Source: UBA724 sp964008075
GTDB taxonomy: Bacteria > Bacteroidota > Bacteroidia > Flavobacteriales > Flavobacteriaceae
NCBI GenBank assembly: GCA_964008075.1
Contig: CAXGAP010000022.1
Coordinates: 1-20,884, forward strand
Direction: 5' to 3'
DNA length: 20,884 bases
The notes beneath the pieces are model-generated. The model saw only the letters and a program-made list of their open reading frames with translations. It did not search any database and was not told the DNA's origin. This document shows, piece by piece, positions 15,990 to 20,884 of the stretch. How positions within the stretch are numbered: the first letter of the stretch is position 1; every line of letters begins with the position of its first letter. Both the position numbers and the translations under genes were made by a program.

Positions 15990-16695
15990 AAGATTGATAT
16001 TTTCTTTTTGGGTCATCCTATCAATTGGAGCTATTGTGCTGTCTTCCTACAGAAATGCAGCAAGACCAGTACAGGGATTTATTGTTCATATGAATAATCA
16101 ATACCCACAGATGATATCAAAAGATTCGGTTGATAAAATGTTGACACTTGTTTTTAAAGATTCAACAAGCAAACGAAAATCTGAAATAAATTTAAAGCGT
16201 CTTGAGTTGCGACTTGCTCAAAACAATTTAATCAAAAAAACAGAGGTATTTTTAACATTGGATGATACTCTTCATATAAAGGTTTTTCCAAAGATTCCTG
16301 TGGTACGTGTACAAGGGGAAGCAGAATTTTATCTCGACTCCGAGGGCAGTGTGATTCCTCTTTCGCCTACTCATGATTTTGAGGTTCCGATTATCACCAA
16401 TACTCCCGATATCGATCGATATCAAGCCCTATCTTCCCTGTCTATTGCCATTGCAAACGACAATTTTCTTGCATCGCATATTGTTGATATTAAGGATTTT
16501 GGAGATCAGGTCTATATGAACATAGCCGACCATGATTATCGACTGAAGATCAAATCAGTCGATGATATTCAAACAAAATTTAAAAAATATAAAGCTTTTT
16601 ATGCAGCTGCTTTAGATCAAGGGATCATTGACGATTATAGCGAAGTTGCGTTGGATTATAGTGACCAAATCATTTGTAAAAGAAACACGTTATGA
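15979..16695 (+). CDS. ftsQ: Cell division protein FtsQ (DivIB)
   Basis: A 238-residue bitopic membrane protein with one N-terminal helix (about 4-23, RRLIFSFWVILSIGAIVL). A POTRA-like segment follows (about 30-100, with ISKDSVDKML and LRLAQNNLIKKTEVFL), then the beta domain around KVFPKIPVVRVQGEAEFYLDSEG. FtsQ recruits and scaffolds FtsL and its partners at the septum. The sequence is divergent, as usual for FtsQ, but the VFPKxPVxR...yLDxxG pattern and the position between murC and ftsA are diagnostic. The ATG at 15979 lies 11 nt inside murC, and the stop overlaps the ftsA start as ATGA. Confidence 0.92.
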   Translation: MLVRRLIFSFWVILSIGAIVLSSYRNAARPVQGFIVHMNNQYPQMISKDSVDKMLTLVFKDSTSKRKSEINLKRLELRLAQNNLIKKTEVFLTLDDTLHIKVFPKIPVVRVQGEAEFYLDSEGSVIPLSPTHDFEVPIITNTPDIDRYQALSSLSIAIANDNFLASHIVDIKDFGDQVYMNIADHDYRLKIKSVDDIQTKFKKYKAFYAAALDQGIIDDYSEVALDYSDQIICKRNTL

Positions 16696-18005
16696 AGCGA
16701 GAAAATAAAGGAGTTGGACTCGACATTGGAACAACAAAGATTGTAGCCATGCTTGGGCGTAAAAATGAGTATGGAAAGCTCAAAATCATTGGCGCTGGTA
16801 AATCCGAAAGCTTAGGAGTTCATAGAGGTGTAGTGAACAATATTACCCAAACGATTCAATCGATTCAGGCTGCTGTTCAAGAGGCTGAAACAGCATCTGG
16901 TGAAACCATCAGCGAGGTGGTTGTTGGTATCGCTGGGCAACACATACGAAGCCTTCAGCACAGTGATTATATCACAAGACCAAACCCAGAAGAGGTCATT
17001 CAAGAGTCTGATGTAGAGGAACTTATCAATCAGGTGTATAAACTTGTGATGCTTCCTGGAGAAGAAATTATCCATGTTCTCCCACAAGAGTTCAAGGTCG
17101 ATGGCCAATCAGAAATTAAAGAACCAATTGGGATGTATGGTGCACGATTAGAGGCCAATTTCCATGTTGTTGTCGGTCAAATGTCATCGATTCGAAACAT
17201 TGCTAGGTGCGTAAAATCTGCCGGCTTAGAATTTGGTGGGATTACGTTAGAGCCCTTAGCGTCATCATCTGCAGTGTTGAGTAAAGAGGAAAAAGAGGCA
17301 GGGGTTGCACTTATTGATATTGGTGGTGGAACAACAGATCTTGCTATTTTTAAGGATGGTATTATTCGTCATACCTCAGTTATTCCTTTTGGTGGAAACA
17401 TCATCACTGAAGACATCAAAGAGGGCTGCTCCATTATTGAAAAACAAGCAGAGCTTTTGAAAACAAAATTTGGTTCTGCATGGCCAGGGGAGAATAAAGA
17501 CAATGAAATTGTTGCCATTCCGGGGCTTCGTGGTCGTGATCCAAAAGAAATTACATTAAAAAACCTTTCCAAAATCATTCATGCTCGAGTGACAGAAATT
17601 ATCGAAAGTGTTTATGCAGAAATAAAAAACTATGGTCATGAGGAGCAAAAGAAAAAATTGATTGCTGGTATTGTTTTAACAGGAGGTGGCAGTCAGCTGA
17701 AGCACCTCAAACAACTCGTTGAATACATCACAGGAATGGATACTCGGATAGGGTTTCCAAACGAGCATTTAGCAGGGGATGAGCATGCAGAATCTACTGC
17801 TAGTCCAATGTTCTCAACAGCTGTTGGGCTGGTGATGAAGGCAGTAGAGCAAATGAGTGCATTTGAGGAAATAGAAGATGAAACAGATGATGGTGATAAG
17901 TCATCAACTGGCGATGCTTCAGAACATCATGAAGTTAAAAAGAGGAGGTCAATTTTTGATCGCTTTACGGAAGGAATTCGAGAATTTTTAGATAACGCAG
18001 AATAA
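16692..18005 (+). CDS. ftsA: Cell division protein FtsA
   Basis: A 437-residue actin-fold ATPase that tethers FtsZ filaments to the membrane and signals to the wall synthase. The phosphate-1 loop VGLDIGTTKIVA lies near residues 7-18, and the second phosphate loop ALIDIGGGTTDLAIF is in the middle. An adenosine-binding block IVLTGGGSQLKHL follows. A flexible acidic stretch (EEIEDETDDGD) separates the core from a C-terminal amphipathic helix, IFDRFTEGIREFL, which should be the membrane-targeting sequence. It starts within the ftsQ stop codon (4-nt overlap) and is followed after 10 nt by ftsZ, the widest internal spacing in the operon. Confidence 0.96.
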   Translation: MKRENKGVGLDIGTTKIVAMLGRKNEYGKLKIIGAGKSESLGVHRGVVNNITQTIQSIQAAVQEAETASGETISEVVVGIAGQHIRSLQHSDYITRPNPEEVIQESDVEELINQVYKLVMLPGEEIIHVLPQEFKVDGQSEIKEPIGMYGARLEANFHVVVGQMSSIRNIARCVKSAGLEFGGITLEPLASSSAVLSKEEKEAGVALIDIGGGTTDLAIFKDGIIRHTSVIPFGGNIITEDIKEGCSIIEKQAELLKTKFGSAWPGENKDNEIVAIPGLRGRDPKEITLKNLSKIIHARVTEIIESVYAEIKNYGHEEQKKKLIAGIVLTGGGSQLKHLKQLVEYITGMDTRIGFPNEHLAGDEHAESTASPMFSTAVGLVMKAVEQMSAFEEIEDETDDGDKSSTGDASEHHEVKKRRSIFDRFTEGIREFLDNAE

Positions 18006-18015
18006 ATAAGCACCA

Positions 18016-19872
18016 ATGGAATTAGATTATCAGAAAATAGATTTTGATTTACCAAAAAACCAAAGCAACGTCATCAAGGTCATTGGCGTCGGTGGAGGTG
18101 GTAGCAATGCGGTAAATTACATGTATCATTTAGGTATCAAAGGGGTTGATTTTGTCGCTTGTAACACAGATGCTCAAGCCTTACAAAATAGCCCTGTTCC
18201 CAACAAAATTCAACTCGGAGTATCACTTACCGAGGGGTTGGGAGCTGGTGCGAATCCAGAGATAGGAGAGCGATCTGCAATTGAAAGTGTAGATGAGCTT
18301 TCTCGCATGCTTGCGACCAACACCAAAATGATTTTTATCACTGCTGGAATGGGAGGCGGAACTGGCACAGGTGCAGCGCCAGTCATCGCAAAAATGGCCC
18401 GTGACATGGGAATCCTGACTGTTGGAATCGTTACTATGCCTTTCCAATTTGAAGGGAAGACACGCAACGATCAAGCTGAGGTTGGGTTGGAAAAGCTCAG
18501 AAAGTTTGTCGATTCAATTATTGTGATCAACAACAACAAGCTTCGAGAGGTGTATGGCGATCTTGGGTTTAAGCAAGGATTCGCAAAAGCAGATGAGGTA
18601 CTTGCAAACGCCTCACGAGGAATTGCTGAAGTAATCACCCATCACTACACCCAAAACATAGACCTTAGAGATGCCAAAACAGTGTTGGCTGACAGTGGAA
18701 CAGCAATCATGGGGTCTGCAACTGCAACAGGACCTAATCGTGGTGAGGAGGCAGTAGCCAAAGCCCTCGATTCACCACTGCTGAATGACAATAAAATCAT
18801 TGGGGCAAACAATGTCCTACTCCTCGTTGTTTCTGGTCGTGATGAAGTAACCATCGACGAAATAGCCATCATAAACGAACATATACAGCGTGAGGCTGGT
18901 CATGGTGCAAACATCATTATGGGAATAGGAGAGGATGCATCATTGGATGAGGATATTTCGGTAACTGTAATTGCAACAGGGTTTGATATCGAACAGCAGG
19001 ACGAGATTATACATGCTGATCCCAAGAAAATTATTCATACGCTGAGCGACGAACAAACAGTAGTGCACAAGCTTGAGGGTGACACAGACGAGGCTAATTT
19101 GTTTTCGGGAATCACGCAAACAAAAGAAGACAAAACCCAAGAGGACGAGCTTGTGAAAACCACAGATGTTATTCGATCGATAGAGGTTCAATATGAAGAA
19201 ATTCCAGAGCCGATACATGAGCCAATTCAAGAGGAACAAGAGTTTATTATTCATGAATTACCAAGTCAAGTCAATGAAATGGATGTCATAGACCATGAGG
19301 TTGTTGAGGCAGAGCTTAGCCCACTTGATCTACCTATTGAGGAGACGAACGAAACAGAGGAGCCAGCAGAAAATGAGGTTTCTGTACTTTTTCACTTGGA
19401 AGAAGAACCAAAAACGAAAGTTGCAAAAGAAAGTCAGCCTGTCTCAACTACTGTTCAAAACGATGTGGAAAGCACAACGTCTAAAGTCAAAAAATATAAC
19501 CTTGAGGATTATATTGAGCCAGCATCTGAAAAGAAAGTAGCAGAAACGACGCTTACGCCAACTCCTAAAGAAGAAGTAGCATCAGAACCTTTGGTTGAAG
19601 AGAAAAAAGAAGAGGAGTTGACACCAATGAATAGCACCATTACGCAGGGTCTTGCACAACGTGCAGAAGAAAGGCGAAAGAGGCTAAAATCATTCAATTA
19701 TAAATTCACAAAAAATCGAATTGATGAGCTTGAAAACGAACCAGCTTATAAAAGAGCACAAGTTGATATGAACAACGATAATAGTCTATCTCGATTGTCA
19801 GTTGAAACCGATTCGAGTAATGAAACACGAATTCGAACAAACAACTCTTTTTTACACGATAATGTAGATTAA
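18016..19872 (+). CDS. ftsZ: Cell division protein FtsZ with very long C-terminal linker
   Basis: A 618-residue tubulin homologue that forms the division ring. The core (about 15-325) has the GTP-binding GGGTGTG at residues 113-119 and the catalytic T7 loop NIDLRD at 214-219. Both are complete, so GTPase activity is expected. The remaining roughly 290 residues are low-complexity and acidic (repeated E, P and T, such as EEIPEPIHEPIQEEQ), then become basic with ERRKRLKSFNYKF. The protein ends in NNSFLHDNVD, a terminal peptide that I recognise from flavobacterial FtsZ. The E. coli protein is 383 residues, so the linker is the main difference. It lies 10 nt after ftsA and 2 nt before yqeY. Confidence 0.97.
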   Translation: MELDYQKIDFDLPKNQSNVIKVIGVGGGGSNAVNYMYHLGIKGVDFVACNTDAQALQNSPVPNKIQLGVSLTEGLGAGANPEIGERSAIESVDELSRMLATNTKMIFITAGMGGGTGTGAAPVIAKMARDMGILTVGIVTMPFQFEGKTRNDQAEVGLEKLRKFVDSIIVINNNKLREVYGDLGFKQGFAKADEVLANASRGIAEVITHHYTQNIDLRDAKTVLADSGTAIMGSATATGPNRGEEAVAKALDSPLLNDNKIIGANNVLLLVVSGRDEVTIDEIAIINEHIQREAGHGANIIMGIGEDASLDEDISVTVIATGFDIEQQDEIIHADPKKIIHTLSDEQTVVHKLEGDTDEANLFSGITQTKEDKTQEDELVKTTDVIRSIEVQYEEIPEPIHEPIQEEQEFIIHELPSQVNEMDVIDHEVVEAELSPLDLPIEETNETEEPAENEVSVLFHLEEEPKTKVAKESQPVSTTVQNDVESTTSKVKKYNLEDYIEPASEKKVAETTLTPTPKEEVASEPLVEEKKEEELTPMNSTITQGLAQRAEERRKRLKSFNYKFTKNRIDELENEPAYKRAQVDMNNDNSLSRLSVETDSSNETRIRTNNSFLHDNVD

Positions 19873-19874
19873 TT

Positions 19875-20324
19875 ATGAGCTTTCAAGATGGATTAAACAC
19901 CAAACTCAAAGAAGCAATGCGTGAAAAAAACACTGTTGCTTTAGAGTCGCTTCGAGCAATCAAATCAGCGATATTGTTATTGCAAACACAGTCAGGTGCA
20001 AAAGAGACTCCTGATAACAGTGAAATCACCAAATTGTTGCAGAAACTGGTCAAGCAGCGCAAAGAGAGCGCATCAATTTTTAGGGAGCAGGGGCGCGATG
20101 ATTTGGCAGAGGTAGAAGAAGCTCAAATAGAAGTCATCAGTCAGTTTTTACCTGAGCAGTTGTCTTCGCTAGCAGTAGAAAAAGTAATTGATGAGGTCAT
20201 TGCGACAGTTGGTGCTACAACGATGAAAGACATGGGTAGAGTCATGGGTATGGCGAATAAACAATTGGCTGGTCAAGCAGACGGGAAACTTATCTCTGAG
20301 ATTGTAAAAAAACGTCTAGGATAA
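19875..20324 (+). CDS. GatB/YqeY domain-containing protein
   Basis: A 149-residue soluble helical protein of the YqeY family. The sequence shows the family pattern: an N-terminal LNTKLKEAMREKNTVALESLRAIKSAI, the middle block LVKQRKESASIFREQGRDDLAEVEEAQIEVI and then FLPEQLS, with a C-terminal tail MGRVMGMANKQLAGQADGKLIS. It resembles the tail domain of the GatB amidotransferase subunit, which binds tRNA, but there is no catalytic domain here and the function is not established. It follows ftsZ after 2 nt, a common arrangement in Bacteroidota, and is probably the last gene of the dcw transcript. Confidence 0.93.
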   Translation: MSFQDGLNTKLKEAMREKNTVALESLRAIKSAILLLQTQSGAKETPDNSEITKLLQKLVKQRKESASIFREQGRDDLAEVEEAQIEVISQFLPEQLSSLAVEKVIDEVIATVGATTMKDMGRVMGMANKQLAGQADGKLISEIVKKRLG

Positions 20325-20340
20325 CAGTAGGGCTATTGTT
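20323..20340 (+). terminator. Candidate hairpin at the end of the dcw operon
   Basis: AACAGTA (20323-20329) can pair with TATTGTT (20334-20340) around a GGGC loop, with one G-U pair. It begins at the yqeY stop codon. No run of T follows, so this would be a weak or non-canonical terminator. The next gene on this strand is of a different character, so transcription probably ends in this gap. Confidence 0.3.
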
Positions 20341-20369
20341 GTGAAAGTTAGTACATTCGCATTTGCAAA

Positions 20370-20443
20370 GTCCCAGTAGTTCAACTGGACAGAATATCAG
20401 ATTTCGGCTCTAAGGGTTGGGAATTCGGATCCTACCTAGGTCA
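20370..20443 (+). pseudogene. Degenerate tRNA-Arg(UCG)-like sequence
   Basis: The stretch follows a tRNA plan. Acceptor bases are at 20370-20376, TA at 20377-20378, and an intact D-arm at GTTC (20379-20382) and GAAT (20392-20395) encloses an AACTGGACA loop. The anticodon arm is TCAGA / TTTCGGC / TCTAA, with anticodon TCG at 20404-20406 (arginine). It has decayed towards the 3' end. The anticodon stem has one mismatch. In the standard register the T-stem (GGGAA against CCTAC) pairs at only two of five positions, and a one-base shift restores a stem but spoils the acceptor. The acceptor has two mismatches of seven, and CGC follows instead of CCA. I read it as a relic or a fragment left by recombination. 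A living but unusual tRNA is less likely. Confidence 0.6.
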
Positions 20444-20453
20444 CGCAATCAGA

Positions 20454-20479
20454 GAATTGATTCACAGGAATTGGTTCAC
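20454..20479 (+). repeat. 12-bp imperfect direct repeat downstream of the tRNA remnant
   Basis: GAATTGATTCAC (20454-20465) and GAATTGGTTCAC (20468-20479) differ at one base and are separated by AG, giving a 14-bp period. They lie between the tRNA-like sequence and the glycoside hydrolase start. They could be a binding site, a duplication scar or chance; the gap 20325-20493 shows nothing else beyond the hairpin and the tRNA relic. Confidence 0.5.
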
Positions 20480-20493
20480 CTTAAAAAAATAAG

Positions 20494-20884
20494 ATGAAGA
20501 AACTATTACTTTATAAAGTGGACTCTTTCATAACGATATATAAATTTTTATTAATTGGATTTATAATAATCCCGTTGGAATTAAAATCCCAAAAAGACAG
20601 AATTAATGTAGATTTTAATTCTGACAAAGAAATTACAAAAGAATCAATATTATCATTTAAACTTTACAGGGAGAAACTTCTAAAAGACCCCTATCGACCT
20701 GCATATCATTTTTGTATTCCAGAAGGCATAAGTACAAGTAAAACCCAAAATAAGATTCCTTTTGATCCAAATGGTGCTTTTTTTAAAAATGGTCGCTATC
20801 ATTTAATGTATTTATACAAGCGTTTTGGTGGAGAATCGTATGGTTGGACTTGGGGACATGTTTCAAGTAATGATCTTATAAATT
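20494..20884 (+). CDS. N-terminal part of a secreted GH32-like glycoside hydrolase (3' truncated by window edge)
   Basis: The frame is open from ATG 20494 to the window end, giving 130 residues. A signal peptide or anchor is likely: basic start, then FLLIGFIIIPLEL and a possible cut near LKSQ. A short linker precedes DPYRPAYHFCIPEG. The stretch PFDPNGAFFKNGRYHLMYLY (89-108) followed by WTWGHVSSNDLIN matches the opening of family GH32 five-bladed propeller enzymes (levanases, inulinases, invertases), where the Asp of (N)DPNG, here Asp91, is the nucleophile. Families GH43 and GH68 are less similar. Substrate cannot be named, though GH32 enzymes act on fructans or sucrose. The codons are much richer in A and T than the dcw genes, and the gene follows a tRNA relic, so acquisition by transfer is plausible. 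Confidence 0.72.
   Translation, partial: MKKLLLYKVDSFITIYKFLLIGFIIIPLELKSQKDRINVDFNSDKEITKESILSFKLYREKLLKDPYRPAYHFCIPEGISTSKTQNKIPFDPNGAFFKNGRYHLMYLYKRFGGESYGWTWGHVSSNDLIN

Noticed and set aside
4922..20324. Possible missing or broken genes in the dcw cluster (no ddl, murB, murF or ftsB).
   Set aside because: All junctions overlap or are 10 nt or less, with no remnant sequence. Absence of these genes from the cluster fits Bacteroidota, where they are encoded elsewhere.
20370..20443. Calling the tRNA-like sequence a working tRNA-Arg.
   Set aside because: The T-stem and acceptor stem are broken in the standard register and no CCA or clean discriminator end is seen, so it is listed as a relic.
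1..20884. CRISPR arrays, insertion sequences, phage genes, defence systems or biosynthetic clusters.
   Set aside because: No regularly spaced repeats, transposase or integrase motifs, or defence-type domains are visible; coding density is taken up by housekeeping genes.

Overview
The window is a Bacteroidota chromosome segment, most likely from a marine-type flavobacterium. The evidence is the gliding-motility genes gldB and gldC, the TAnnTTTG-type -7 promoter boxes, the near absence of Shine-Dalgarno sequences, and a very long FtsZ ending in NNSFLHDNVD. Nearly every base is coding. The layout matches the conserved flavobacterial order dnaG, response regulator, nadE, gldB, gldC, engB, hydrolase, mraZ and the division/cell-wall (dcw) cluster. 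I see no frameshifted or broken gene in the core part.

Region 1 (1-4667) holds the end of a likely dnaG (+) meeting, tail to tail, a LuxR-type response regulator whose phosphoacceptor position is Glu instead of Asp. Upstream of that regulator on the same (-) strand is nadE. Divergent from nadE are gldB and gldC (+). These meet, again with overlapping stops, a (-) pair of engB and an alpha/beta hydrolase.

Region 2 (4668-4921) is the only sizeable regulatory gap. It carries a probable hydrolase promoter on the minus strand. On the plus strand it has three perfect 10-bp repeats of AAAGTGGTAA just ahead of a TATATTTG box, which is very probably the MraZ operator and the dcw promoter.

Region 3 (4922-20324) is an uninterrupted dcw operon of 14 plus-strand genes: mraZ, rsmH, ftsL, ftsI, murE, mraY, murD, ftsW, murG, murC, ftsQ, ftsA, ftsZ and yqeY. 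Neighbours overlap or sit 10 nt or less apart. Together they make UDP-MurNAc-pentapeptide (MurC, D, E), load it on lipid (MraY, MurG), polymerise and cross-link septal wall (FtsW, FtsI with FtsL and FtsQ) and organise the ring (FtsA, FtsZ). murF, ddl and murB are absent from the cluster.

Region 4 (20325-20884) leaves the core. It has a decayed tRNA-Arg(UCG)-like sequence, a short direct repeat, and the start of an AT-rich secreted GH32-like glycoside hydrolase gene that runs off the window. This looks like the edge of an accessory segment.

I found no CRISPR array, insertion sequence, phage or obvious new multi-gene system. The best leads are the Asp-to-Glu response regulator, the MraZ operator architecture, and the tRNA remnant at the accessory boundary.
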